Shown one piece after another: positions 26,638-34,896 of a stretch of DNA of 64,000 nt. Within the stretch, counting starts at the first letter, position 1. The number at the start of each line of letters is the position of its first letter. Below the pieces are notes generated by a model, which saw nothing but the letters and a program-made list of their open reading frames with translations, ran no database searches and had not been told where the DNA came from. The DNA comes from Bosea sp. Tri-49 (GTDB lineage Bacteria; Pseudomonadota; Alphaproteobacteria; Rhizobiales; Beijerinckiaceae), in contig NZ_CP017946.1 in NCBI RefSeq assembly GCF_003952665.1, positions 2,480,001 through 2,544,000 on the forward strand, in the 5' to 3' direction. The translations under genes were made by a program, and so were the position numbers.

Positions 26638-27546
26638 TCAGCCCTTCCCGCCGCCGGCCGGGCCGCGATAGAGCATCCCGCGCAGGCCCAGAACCGCGAC
26701 GACGATTGCGAGCTGGACCACGCCCATGATCATCGCGACGGCCGAGGCCATCGAGTAGTCGTATTCCTCGAAGGCGGCCTGGTAGGCGGCGATCGAAATG
26801 ACGCGCGTAGGACCCGCAGGCGCCCCTAACAGCACCGCCGAGGGAAAGACCGAGAAGGCCTGGACGAAGCTGAGGCAGAAGGTGATCGCGAGGCCAGGCA
26901 GCAGCAGCGGCAGGAGGATGTGCTTGAAGCGCTCCCATGGGCCGGCGCCGAGCGTCGCGCCGGCCTGCTCCAGCGCCGGATCGACGCCGCTGAGATAGGA
27001 CAGGGTCAAGAGGAAGGTGAAGGGAAAGCCGGTGATGACCAGCGAGATCATCACGCCCCAGTAATTGTGCAGGAGCTTCACCGGGCTTGAGATCAGGCCG
27101 ATCGCCATCAGCGTCCGGTTGAACCAACCCTGCGGGCCGAGATAGTTCAGGAGCCCTTCCGCAACCAGCACGGTGCCGAGCGTGATCGGAATCACCAGGA
27201 TGGTGGTGAGCAGGCGCTGGTTCTCCATCAGCCTGACGCGGAAGGCGATCGGGATCGCCAGCAGCAGCGTCAGGATCGTCACCGGCATGGCGAGCCAGAG
27301 CGTGGTCGCGATCGTGCCGTAGAGGAAGGAATCCGAGAAGAAGCGCTGGTAGTTCGCCAGCGCCCCGCCCGCCTTCGGATTGAAGGACAGGAACAGCCCG
27401 TAGAAGAACGGGTAGATGAACAGCGCCAGCAGGAAGATCACCGCCGGCAGGACGAGCAGGGTCAGCCCGTCGAGGCCCCGCGCGGCGAGGCGCTGCTTGA
27501 GCGGAATCTCGGCGATGCTGGACGCAGCGCCTGGCACGGTGCTCAT
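26638..27546 (-). CDS. ABC transporter permease (spermidine/putrescine-type), first
   Basis: 302 residues, about six membrane helices, with the docking loop LEQAGATLGAGPWERFKHILLPLLLPGL. It starts MSTVPGAASS and overlaps the ATPase gene by 4 bp (ATGA-type), so translation is coupled. It forms the PotB-like half of the channel. Confidence 0.9.
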   Translation of the reverse strand: MSTVPGAASSIAEIPLKQRLAARGLDGLTLLVLPAVIFLLALFIYPFFYGLFLSFNPKAGGALANYQRFFSDSFLYGTIATTLWLAMPVTILTLLLAIPIAFRVRLMENQRLLTTILVIPITLGTVLVAEGLLNYLGPQGWFNRTLMAIGLISSPVKLLHNYWGVMISLVITGFPFTFLLTLSYLSGVDPALEQAGATLGAGPWERFKHILLPLLLPGLAITFCLSFVQAFSVFPSAVLLGAPAGPTRVISIAAYQAAFEEYDYSMASAVAMIMGVVQLAIVVAVLGLRGMLYRGPAGGGKG

Positions 27547-28616
27547 GCGCCCTCTCCGAAGACGAGGACGCGATCCGGAGCTGCGGCGAGGCGGATCTCG
27601 GTGCCGGGAGCGATACGGCTATCGGCCAGGAAAGTCAGCGGCGTGTCGTCCGCCATCCGCGCAAAACCGACGAATTCGCGGCCATGGAATTCGGTCGAGA
27701 CGACCTTGGCCTTGAGCCCCGGAGCACCGTCCGCGACCGGATGCAGGTCCTCGGGGCGGATCGAGATATGGGCGCCCTGCCCGGCCACGACTTGCGATCT
27801 TACGCGTCCGGTGACGCCGACTTCGCCGCATGTGACCGTCGCCAGCCCCTCAGTGACGGAGGCAACGCGGCCGGCGACCTTGTTGCGGAAGCCCATGAAC
27901 TCGGCGACGTCGATGTGGTCCGGCCGCGAAAACAAATCCTCCGGCCCGCCGACCTGGCGGATCTCGCCATCGCGCATGACCACGATCCGGTCGGCGAGCG
28001 AGAGCGCCTCCTCTTGGTCGTGCGTGACGTAGATGGTGGTCGCGCCGAGCGTGTTGTGGATGCGCCGGATCTCGGCGCGCATCTCGAGACGCAGCTTGGC
28101 ATCGAGATTGGAGAGCGGCTCGTCCATCAGCACGAGCGGCGGCTGCACTGCGATGGCGCGGGCGATGGCGACACGCTGCTGCTGGCCACCGGAGAGCTGG
28201 CCGGGCAGCTTAGCCTCCTGGCCCTGCAGGCGGACCAGCGCGACGGCTTCCGCGACGCGCTGGTCGCTCTCGGCCCTGGGCATGCCGCGCATCTTGAGGC
28301 CGAAGCCGATATTCTTGCGCACGGTCATGTGCGGGAAGAGCGCGTAGCTCTGGAAGACCATGCCGAAGCCACGCTCCTCCGGGCGGAGCGGATCGATGCG
28401 CTTCTCGTCGAGCCAGATGCCGCCGCCGGTCGCGGGCAAGAGGCCGGCGATCAGGTTCAGCGTCGTCGACTTGCCGCAGCCCGACGGACCGAGCAGCGCG
28501 ATGAACTCGCCCTGCTTGATCGTCAGCGAGACGTCCTTGACGGCGTTATGCGTCCCGAAATCGCGGCAGAGCCGGTCGAGCCTGAGTTCGCGGAAATTCG
28601 CGGCGTGTATCGACAT
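27543..28616 (-). CDS. ABC transporter ATP-binding protein (PotA-like)
   Basis: 357 residues. Walker A GPSGCGKST, signature LSGGQQQR, Walker B VLMDEPLSNLD and switch VTHDQEEAL are present. After about residue 240 comes a TOBE domain (SIRPEDLHPV). This architecture fits the iron/polyamine/sugar importers. It lies after the binding-protein gene with a 103-bp gap containing a hairpin. Confidence 0.93.
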   Translation of the reverse strand: MSIHAANFRELRLDRLCRDFGTHNAVKDVSLTIKQGEFIALLGPSGCGKSTTLNLIAGLLPATGGGIWLDEKRIDPLRPEERGFGMVFQSYALFPHMTVRKNIGFGLKMRGMPRAESDQRVAEAVALVRLQGQEAKLPGQLSGGQQQRVAIARAIAVQPPLVLMDEPLSNLDAKLRLEMRAEIRRIHNTLGATTIYVTHDQEEALSLADRIVVMRDGEIRQVGGPEDLFSRPDHIDVAEFMGFRNKVAGRVASVTEGLATVTCGEVGVTGRVRSQVVAGQGAHISIRPEDLHPVADGAPGLKAKVVSTEFHGREFVGFARMADDTPLTFLADSRIAPGTEIRLAAAPDRVLVFGEGA

Positions 28617-28675
28617 GAAGGACCATCAAGTTCGAACGGATGGACTGGTAGCTGCCGACGAGCGACAGCAAGGCG

Positions 28676-28700
28676 GCAGGCCGGTCAAGAACCGGCCTGC
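28676..28700 (-). terminator. Intra-operon hairpin after the binding-protein gene
   Basis: GCAGGCCGGT (28676-28685) and ACCGGCCTGC (28691-28700) are exact inverted repeats with a 5-base loop. It lies 19 bp after the binding-protein stop and 60 bp before the ATPase start on the same strand. No T-run follows. Such hairpins often stabilise the upstream RNA so that the binding protein outnumbers the channel. Confidence 0.6.
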
Positions 28701-28719
28701 TCGTTGATGTCAGCAAAGG

Positions 28720-29910
28720 CTATTTGCGCTTGGCGCCGCCGACCTGCTCGTCCCAGATGCGGAAGGCGACGACCATCTTCTCGGGCTCGAGCGGGGTCTC
28801 CATCGGGTTATCCGCGATCAGCTTGTCGTATTCCGGCCGGCCGTATTCGCGGATCGCCTTCTGGCTCGACTCCGGCGCCATCGAGAGCGGCACGTCCTTC
28901 ACCGCCGGGCCCGGATAGAAATAGCCCTCGTCATAGGTATAGGCCTGCTGCTGCGGCGTCAGCATGTGGCGGATCAGGTCGAGCAGCACGGCGAGCTTCT
29001 CGTCGGAGACGCCCTTGGGGATCATCATGTACTGGGCGTCCGTGACCCAGTGGAAACCCTTTAGCGCCTGGATCTTCGCCTCCTTCGGCACGACGCCGAG
29101 GACACGCGGGTTGATGTCCCAGCCGGTCGTGCTGACGATGATGTCGCGCGAGCCGTCGCCGAGCTCCTTCATCGTCGCGCCGGTGCCGCCGGGATAATAT
29201 TCGATGTTCTCGCCCAGCGCCTTTAGATAGGCCCAGGTCTTGTCCCAGCCCTTGGCCGGATCCTTGGGATCGCTGTCGCCGAGGATGTAGGGCAAGCCCA
29301 TGATGAAGGTGCGGCCGGGGCCGGAATTGGCCGGGCGGGCATAGAGGAAGCGGTTCTTGTTCTGCTTCGTCCAGTCGAGCAGCTCCTGCGCCGTGGTCGG
29401 TGGGGTCTTGACCTTGTCGGGCATGTATTCGAGCAGCGGGCCGGACGGATAATAGACCATCGCCATGGCCTGGCCGCGCCCGAGATTGTGCATGGCGAGC
29501 GCCGGCTTCAGGTAGATGTCATCGGGCTTGGGCAGGTCGGCGGCGAAGCGCGGCAGCAATTCGACCCAGAGCTTCTGGTCGATGCCGGCAGAGAGCACGT
29601 CGAGGCCGCCGATGACGAAGTCGATATCGAGGCGGCCGGCATCCTGCTGCGCCTTCAGCTTGGCTGGCAATTCGGGCGCGGGCGCCTTGGTGAAGACCAT
29701 CCGCGAGACGGCCTTGGGATTTGCCTTGGGGTAGTTCTCCAGCGGCGTCTGGACCAGCGCAAGCGCGCCGCCGACGTCGATAACGCTGATCGTCAGCGGG
29801 GACGCCGGCAGCTTGAGCGTTTGAGCAAAGGCTCCGGGCGCGGCCGCGATACCGGCCATGCCAGCGACGCCGCCGAGGAATGTACGGCGATGGATCGTAT
29901 CCTGGACCAT
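28720..29910 (-). CDS. ABC transporter extracellular solute-binding protein with Tat signal
   Basis: 396 residues from the ATG at 29910 (MVQDTIHRRTFLGGVAGMAG), which has GGGGAG upstream. RRTFLGG is a twin-arginine signal followed by a hydrophobic stretch ending AQTLK. The mature part has the spermidine/putrescine-like binding-protein pattern. It is the first gene of the importer operon. The divergent GntR and mannonate dehydratase genes suggest a sugar acid such as a hexuronate or aldonate as cargo; this is inference. Confidence 0.87.
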   Translation of the reverse strand: MVQDTIHRRTFLGGVAGMAGIAAAPGAFAQTLKLPASPLTISVIDVGGALALVQTPLENYPKANPKAVSRMVFTKAPAPELPAKLKAQQDAGRLDIDFVIGGLDVLSAGIDQKLWVELLPRFAADLPKPDDIYLKPALAMHNLGRGQAMAMVYYPSGPLLEYMPDKVKTPPTTAQELLDWTKQNKNRFLYARPANSGPGRTFIMGLPYILGDSDPKDPAKGWDKTWAYLKALGENIEYYPGGTGATMKELGDGSRDIIVSTTGWDINPRVLGVVPKEAKIQALKGFHWVTDAQYMMIPKGVSDEKLAVLLDLIRHMLTPQQQAYTYDEGYFYPGPAVKDVPLSMAPESSQKAIREYGRPEYDKLIADNPMETPLEPEKMVVAFRIWDEQVGGAKRK

Positions 29911-30044
29911 GATCTCCCCTCCCGGCGGCCTCGCCGCCTGCTGTTTCCCCAGCCCGTGAAAAGCGGGCTCTTGCGGCACTTTTAGCACCGGCTTCTATTG
30001 AATTCGCGGCTTTCGGAGTTGACGCCTCCGTTCGAGCCGGTATC

Positions 30045-30056
30045 CTAGTATACTAG
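30045..30056. promoter_or_regulatory. GntR-type palindromic operator between importer and uxuA genes
   Basis: CTAGTATACTAG is a perfect 12-bp palindrome. It overlaps a possible GTG start of the GntR gene and lies 135 bp from the divergent binding-protein gene. Its AGTATACT core is typical of FCD-type GntR operators. It probably lets the GntR protein control both directions. Confidence 0.65.
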
Positions 30057-30073
30057 TGAACAAGAGCTTGGCA

Positions 30074-30769
30074 ATGGGCATCGCCGCGGCGAGACAGAGC
30101 ACCGACCAGATCTACCGGGCGTTGCGCGGCGACATCCTGAACGCGGTGCTGCGTCCGGGCGAGTCGATCTCGGAAGCGCGCATGGCCCTGCAGTTCGGCG
30201 TCAGCCGCACGCCGGTGCGCGAGTCGTTCAAGCGGCTGGTCGAGGACGGCTTCCTCGTGGTCGTGCCGCAGGTCGGCACCTTCGTCGCGCCGATCGACCT
30301 CGCCGCGGTTTATGACAGCCAGTTCGTGCGCGAGACGCTGGAATGCCGAACGGTCGTGCTGGCGGCGCAGAACATTGACGACGCGGGTAAAACCGCCCTC
30401 GCAGCCACCATCCAGCAGCAGGAGCAGGCGCTCGTCGAGGGTGACCGCGCCGGTTTCTTCCGCGGCGACGAGGAATTCCATGCGGAGCTGGCGCGGCTCT
30501 CCGGCCATCCGTCCGTCTGGGGCCTGATCGAGAGCGTCAAGGCCCAGCTCGACCGGGTGCGCTGCCTGTCGCTCGATACCGGCGGCTGGTCGGAGATGAT
30601 TTTGAACGAGCACCGCCAGATCGCGGAAGCGGTCAGCGCTGGCGACGTGGCCAAGGCCGAGCGCACCATGCGGGCGCATCTGCGCACCGTCTTCGACGCC
30701 ATCGAGACGATCGCGCGCGACCATGTCGACGCCTTCGCCGCGAATGGCGGGCTCAGCAAACCCACCTGA
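30074..30769 (+). CDS. GntR family regulator, FCD subfamily (UxuR-like position)
   Basis: 231 residues from the ATG at 30074. A GTG at 30056 would add six residues but sits on the palindrome and has no ribosome site; both starts are weak. The helix-turn-helix is ESISEARMALQFGVSRTPVRESFKRLVEDGF; the FCD domain has EEFHAELARLSGH, NEHRQIAEAV and MRAHLRTVF. It is followed by uxuA after 39 bp and faces the importer operon. Probable sensor of a sugar acid. Confidence 0.9.
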   Translation: MGIAAARQSTDQIYRALRGDILNAVLRPGESISEARMALQFGVSRTPVRESFKRLVEDGFLVVVPQVGTFVAPIDLAAVYDSQFVRETLECRTVVLAAQNIDDAGKTALAATIQQQEQALVEGDRAGFFRGDEEFHAELARLSGHPSVWGLIESVKAQLDRVRCLSLDTGGWSEMILNEHRQIAEAVSAGDVAKAERTMRAHLRTVFDAIETIARDHVDAFAANGGLSKPT

Positions 30770-30808
30770 CGAAGCCGCGACAGACGGCGCCTAAAAAGGA
30801 CAGAGACG

Positions 30809-32005
30809 ATGGAACAGACCTGGCGCTGGTTCGGCCCGGACGATGTGGTGACGCTCGCCCAGGCCCGGCAGGCGGGCGCGCGCGGCATCGTCAACGCGCT
30901 CCATCAGATCCCCTATGGCGTGGTCTGGAGTGTCGAGGAAATCGAAAAGCGCAAGGCGATCATCGAAGCCGACAAGAGCTTCGGCCTGCGCTGGTCGGTG
31001 GTCGAGAGCCTGCCCATCCACGAGGACGTCAAGATCGGCGAAGGCGACCTCGAGAGCATCTTCGCCAATTACCGCCAGTCGCTGCGCAATCTCGCCGCCT
31101 GCGGCATCGAGGTGGTCTGCTACAACTTCATGCCGGTGCTGGACTGGACCCGCACCGACCTCGCCCAGCCGTTGCCCGGCGGCGGCACGGCGCTGCGCTT
31201 CAACCTGCACGAATATGTCGTCGTCGACCATTTCATGCTGCAGCGGCCGGGCGCCGACGAAGGCCATTCGGCCGAGGTCATGGACAAGGCCAAGGCCTGG
31301 TTCGAGCGCTCCTCCGAGGCCGACCGCACTAAGCTGATGGCTAACATCATGGCCGGCCTGCCCGGCGCCTATGACCGCTACGACGTGGCGGGCCTGAAGC
31401 GCATCCTCGCGCGCTATGCCGATATGAGCCATGACGGCCTGCGCGCCAACCTCAAGCGCTTCCTCGAAGCGGTCATCCCGACCGCGGAAGAGGTCGGCAT
31501 CCGCATGTGCATCCATCCGGACGACCCGCCGCGGCCGCTCTTCGGCCTGCCGCGCATCTGCTCGAACGAGGACGATATCGCCTTCATCCTCGGCGCGGTC
31601 GACAGCCCCTCGAACGGGCTCACCCTCTGCTCCGGCTCGCTCGGCGCCAATCCGAAGAACGACGTGCCGGGGATCGCGCGCCGCTTCGCCGACAAGATCT
31701 GGTTCGCGCATCTGCGTAACGTCGCCAAGGACCCGGACGGCTCCTTCATGGAGGCCGAGCATCTCGGCGGCGACACCGACATGGTCGCGTTGGTCGACGC
31801 GCTGATGGCCGAGCAGACGCGGCGCAAGGCCGCCGGCTGGAAGCACTGGCGCATCCCGATGCGCCCCGACCACGGCCATGAATTGCTCGACGACGCCAAG
31901 AAGGGCTCTTTCCCCGGCTATCCGGCGGTCGGCCGCCTGCGTGGTCTGGCGGAGCTGCGCGGCGTGATGACGGCGCTGGCGAGTATGAAAGGGTATGCGA
32001 GCTGA
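30809..32005 (+). CDS. uxuA: D-mannonate dehydratase
   Basis: 398 residues, the normal UxuA length. The start MEQTWRWFGPDDVVTLAQARQAGARGIVNALHQIPYG is typical, as are VCYNFMPVLDWTRTDL, MCIHPDDPPRPLFGLPRICS and IPMRPDHGHELLDD, where Cys, His and Asp residues bind the metal. It converts D-mannonate to 2-keto-3-deoxygluconate. AAGGACAGAG lies upstream. It is in one unit with the GntR gene and divergent from the importer. uxaC/uxuB partners are absent here. Confidence 0.96.
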   Translation: MEQTWRWFGPDDVVTLAQARQAGARGIVNALHQIPYGVVWSVEEIEKRKAIIEADKSFGLRWSVVESLPIHEDVKIGEGDLESIFANYRQSLRNLAACGIEVVCYNFMPVLDWTRTDLAQPLPGGGTALRFNLHEYVVVDHFMLQRPGADEGHSAEVMDKAKAWFERSSEADRTKLMANIMAGLPGAYDRYDVAGLKRILARYADMSHDGLRANLKRFLEAVIPTAEEVGIRMCIHPDDPPRPLFGLPRICSNEDDIAFILGAVDSPSNGLTLCSGSLGANPKNDVPGIARRFADKIWFAHLRNVAKDPDGSFMEAEHLGGDTDMVALVDALMAEQTRRKAAGWKHWRIPMRPDHGHELLDDAKKGSFPGYPAVGRLRGLAELRGVMTALASMKGYAS

Positions 32006-32021
32006 GTAGAAATCGAACTGC

Positions 32022-32441
32022 CTATATCGGCAATTGGCGCAACTTCGTTGCCTTGCCGATAGGTATCTCGTGCATCGCGGGTGGCGCCAGAAGTTCCGTT
32101 ACTTTGATAATATCCGGCCAACGCCATACGAGAGTAGCTGCAACCTGAGGCAATGGAGCTTTCTGGTACGCTGGCGCTAGCACGAAGCCATGGAGGCCGG
32201 CGGAGCGGAGCGCTGCGCGCTCAGCCTTGTTCTTTAGAATGCGGCCATCGCCCGATATGAAGATCCACAGATCATTCGATGCGCGCAGGAATTCTATCCA
32301 TTCGAGGTCCGCAGTATCGCGGCCACGTGGCAGCTCATTCATATCCTTAATGTGGAATGCGCGGTGTCCGAAATGACTGACGAACCCATCGAGGGTGCTC
32401 GCAAATACCGGTGCTAGGCAGTTGTCGAGCAGCACCTTCAA
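32022..32441 (-). CDS. VapC45-like PIN-domain toxin
   Basis: 139 residues. It starts MKVLLDNCLAPVFASTLDGF, with an acidic residue early (LLDN), then DTADLEWIEFL and FISGDGRILKNKAERAAL, in the order of PIN-fold acidic residues. The size and layout fit the VapC45/PIN-like family, an RNase toxin. The ATG at 32441 overlaps the antitoxin stop by 4 bp. The gene has a more AT-rich codon use than its neighbours, suggesting later arrival. It is convergent with uxuA with a 16-bp gap. Confidence 0.75.
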   Translation of the reverse strand: MKVLLDNCLAPVFASTLDGFVSHFGHRAFHIKDMNELPRGRDTADLEWIEFLRASNDLWIFISGDGRILKNKAERAALRSAGLHGFVLAPAYQKAPLPQVAATLVWRWPDIIKVTELLAPPAMHEIPIGKATKLRQLPI

Positions 32442-33130
32442 GCGGCAAGCCTCACCGCGATTTCATCCTCGAACTTCATGGACCGGCGGATCGCCGCCGC
32501 CGTGACGTCATAGGCTTTCGCCGCCATTTCCACGCCTTGATATCGCCCTGCTGCTGCAAGAACAGACGTTGGCACGCTTGATGAAGCGTCTATGGGTTGG
32601 CCGAAAGCGCGAGCCGGGTCGACGACGATCTGGGTACCCTTGCCTTTAGGCCACCACAGCCGCGGCGTCCCGGCATTATCGAATTCGATGTGCTTCAGAG
32701 ACGGCTCGACGACCGCTGTAAATTCATACTGCCGCCGAAACGTATTAAGGAGCTGCTCCCGTTCCGCACCGTTGGCGTCGCGGTCAATTACCTTCATGAA
32801 AATATCGCGGCCATTGTGGCGGAAACTCTCGGTTGAGAGCGGCCGCTCTACTCCGTAGACCTCGCGCGCCATTTCAATTGCAGCTCGGACACGGATTGCG
32901 CTGACACCAACCCCCATGAGCGCGTTTGCGACGCGGACCTCCATCAAATCGCGAAAACCGAGATAGACTTTGTCATCCTGCAAATCGATCTGAGAACGCC
33001 AGAGCGGCTCGTAGAACCGACCTTTCATGTAATGCCCGGTCAACCACCGCGATATCTTCGCGGCAGGCACTGCGACAAGGCGAGCTGCCTCCGCAGGCGT
33101 GTATAGGCCTATACCGACGAGTTGGTTCAA
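32438..33130 (-). CDS. VapB45-like antitoxin (HTH plus DUF433-type tail)
   Basis: 230 residues. The N-terminus YTPAEAARLVAVPAAKISRWLTGH looks like a MerR-type helix-turn-helix. The C-terminal part (VEMAAKAYDVTAAAIRRSMKFEDEIA) fits the DUF433-type region that ends antitoxins of this class. The length matches the 239-residue antitoxin of the VapBC45 pair as remembered from Mycobacterium tuberculosis. It is upstream of and overlaps the PIN toxin gene. It would neutralise the toxin and repress the operon. Confidence 0.75.
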   Translation of the reverse strand: MNQLVGIGLYTPAEAARLVAVPAAKISRWLTGHYMKGRFYEPLWRSQIDLQDDKVYLGFRDLMEVRVANALMGVGVSAIRVRAAIEMAREVYGVERPLSTESFRHNGRDIFMKVIDRDANGAEREQLLNTFRRQYEFTAVVEPSLKHIEFDNAGTPRLWWPKGKGTQIVVDPARAFGQPIDASSSVPTSVLAAAGRYQGVEMAAKAYDVTAAAIRRSMKFEDEIAVRLAA

Positions 33131-33222
33131 GGGAATGCTTTCAAGTTGGCCGATTCCGACCAGGTCAGTAAATGATGAGCGTCGAGCTGCCGTTCGTCAA
33201 CGAAGGTCCCAACGGCCTAGGC

Positions 33223-33615
33223 CTACCTCAGCACATACCCCGCCTCAGTCAGCGGCGCGTATTCGTAGCGGCAGTTCCATTCGTAGAGGCCGCCCTCACC
33301 GATGCTCAGCCGGTTCATCAGCAGAGCCTCGCGCAGCGCCGCCCCGCCGGGGCGGCTGACGCGGATGACATGAAACCAGAGACGGTGATAGTTGACCTCG
33401 ACCAGCTCGCGGATGAAGCGGTTGTGGGAGCTGCGTCCGAGATCGCGCCCATAGGTGCGGATGCGCTGGTAGAGCGTCACCGGCGCCTTGCCGATATATT
33501 TCGGGTAGAAGGTCTCGCGCTGGATATAGCCGATCTCGTAGACGCCCGGGACCAGCAGATAGGTCTCGTATTCCTTGTACTCGGACAGCTTCATCGAGTC
33601 GGACCAGCGCGCCAT
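33223..33615 (-). CDS. Small GIY-YIG nuclease-fold protein
   Basis: 130 residues from the ATG at 33615, with GGGGAGAGG upstream. The GIY and YIG strands can be seen as PGVYEIGYI and PKYIGKAPVTLYQRI. An Arg (RIRTYGRD), a Glu (ALREALLM) and an Asn (LYEWN) stand where the family keeps catalytic or structural residues. There is no extra domain. Stand-alone proteins of this type may be nucleases or inactive relatives. Neighbours give no clue: it lies between the toxin-antitoxin pair and phnM. Confidence 0.7.
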   Translation of the reverse strand: MARWSDSMKLSEYKEYETYLLVPGVYEIGYIQRETFYPKYIGKAPVTLYQRIRTYGRDLGRSSHNRFIRELVEVNYHRLWFHVIRVSRPGGAALREALLMNRLSIGEGGLYEWNCRYEYAPLTEAGYVLR

Positions 33616-33685
33616 CGTCCTCTCCCCTTGCCCGCAGGCTGAAATCCTAGGTTGCAGCGACGTGGCCGGCAACCAGCGAGGTCGA

Positions 33686-34828
33686 TCAGGCGAGAATGCG
33701 CTGATCCGCCAGATGCACCAGCCTACCCCCGGAAATCGTCGCGACGACGCGCGGCTGCGGCTCCGGTGCGACCAGGACGAGGTCGGCGCGCTTGCCGGGC
33801 GCGATCAGGCCGCGATCAGTCAGCCCAAGCGCCTCTGCCGGCCCCTGCGAGACCAGGCGCCAGGCGGTGGCGAAATCCGCGGCGCCCTTGCGCACGAGGA
33901 TAAAGGGCGCGAGCGGCAGGGCCGGATAATAATAGTCCGAAGCCAGGATGGTGCAGAGCCCTGCCCGCACCATCGCCTCGGCCGCCGGGCAATCAAGATG
34001 TGAGCCGCCGCGCACCACGTTCGGCGCGCCGAAGACGACCGCCTCGCCATGGGCGGCGGCCTCGCGTGTCGTCGCCTCGTTGATCGGGAATTCGGCGACG
34101 GTGACGCCAAGGCCGCGATACCAGCGCCGCATCTCAGGGGTCATGTCGTCATGCGACATGACGGGCACACCGGCAGCGCGTGCCGCCGCCGCTAGCCGCT
34201 CGATCGAGCCCGGGACCTCGTCCTTGCGCGCCCAGACATTCTCGGCCAGCGCCATGAAGTCCTCATGCGTCAGCCCGGTACGCTCGACCATTTTGGCGAC
34301 CTTGCCCGGCCGGCTGCTCGATTTCAGGATGCCGCCGGTATGGTCGTTGAAGGCGAGCACGCCGACACGGCCAGTGCCGAGCCAGTCGACGATCTCGGCC
34401 TCGGCGGCGAGATTGAAGGTCTCGTGGCGCAGGTGGAAGCGCGTGTCGGCGCCGAGCTCGGGCTTCAGCGCCGCGATCCGCTCGACCAGTTGGCGGGCGT
34501 TGTCGGCACCGCGCAGGCCGGGTTCCCAGGACCAGGTGACGCCGTGGAAGGCCGTGGTGATGCCGCTCGCCAGGATGGCGCGGTCGGCGTCGCGCAAAGC
34601 GAGATCGATGTCGAAGGAGACGCTCGGCCGCGGCATGATGTGGCGTTCGAAGGCGTCGCCATGGCAGTCGACGATGCCGGGCAGGACGTAGAGGCCGGTG
34701 GCGTCGATTTGCAGCGCCCTGGCCGGAGCGGCGCCGTCCAGTGCGGCGATGGCCTCCCCTTCTGTGACGACGTCGGCACGGACGAGCGCGTCGGTCAGCA
34801 CCTCGCCGCCGGTTATATGCAGACTCAT
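33686..34828 (-). CDS. phnM: PhnM-like alpha-D-ribose 1-methylphosphonate 5-triphosphate diphosphatase
   Basis: 380 residues of the amidohydrolase superfamily. LPGIVDCHGDAFERHIMPRP, ALRDADRAILASGITTAFHGVTWSWE, PVMSHDDMTPEMRRWYRGLG and ILASDYYYPALPLAPF match PhnM. Metal ligands lie in the HGD, SHDD and SDY segments. It removes pyrophosphate from the C-P lyase intermediate. No other phn gene is nearby, so it is an isolated copy; it may serve a C-P lyase encoded elsewhere or have a new substrate. Confidence 0.87.
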   Translation of the reverse strand: MSLHITGGEVLTDALVRADVVTEGEAIAALDGAAPARALQIDATGLYVLPGIVDCHGDAFERHIMPRPSVSFDIDLALRDADRAILASGITTAFHGVTWSWEPGLRGADNARQLVERIAALKPELGADTRFHLRHETFNLAAEAEIVDWLGTGRVGVLAFNDHTGGILKSSSRPGKVAKMVERTGLTHEDFMALAENVWARKDEVPGSIERLAAAARAAGVPVMSHDDMTPEMRRWYRGLGVTVAEFPINEATTREAAAHGEAVVFGAPNVVRGGSHLDCPAAEAMVRAGLCTILASDYYYPALPLAPFILVRKGAADFATAWRLVSQGPAEALGLTDRGLIAPGKRADLVLVAPEPQPRVVATISGGRLVHLADQRILA

Positions 34829-34896
34829 GCCCCGCCTCCGTCTCTGAAAGGACGGCGCGCTTGGCTGCTCCTTATGACATGGCGATGACGCTCGCC

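Noticed and set aside
32022..32065. Inverted repeat with a 2-base bulge (TCGGCAA and TTGCCGA) at the end of the toxin gene
   Set aside because: It overlaps coding sequence and has an imperfect stem, so it cannot be called a terminator with confidence.
33172..33642. Plus-strand frame opposite the GIY-YIG gene
   Set aside because: Shadow frame; the minus-strand frame carries a recognisable fold and ribosome site.
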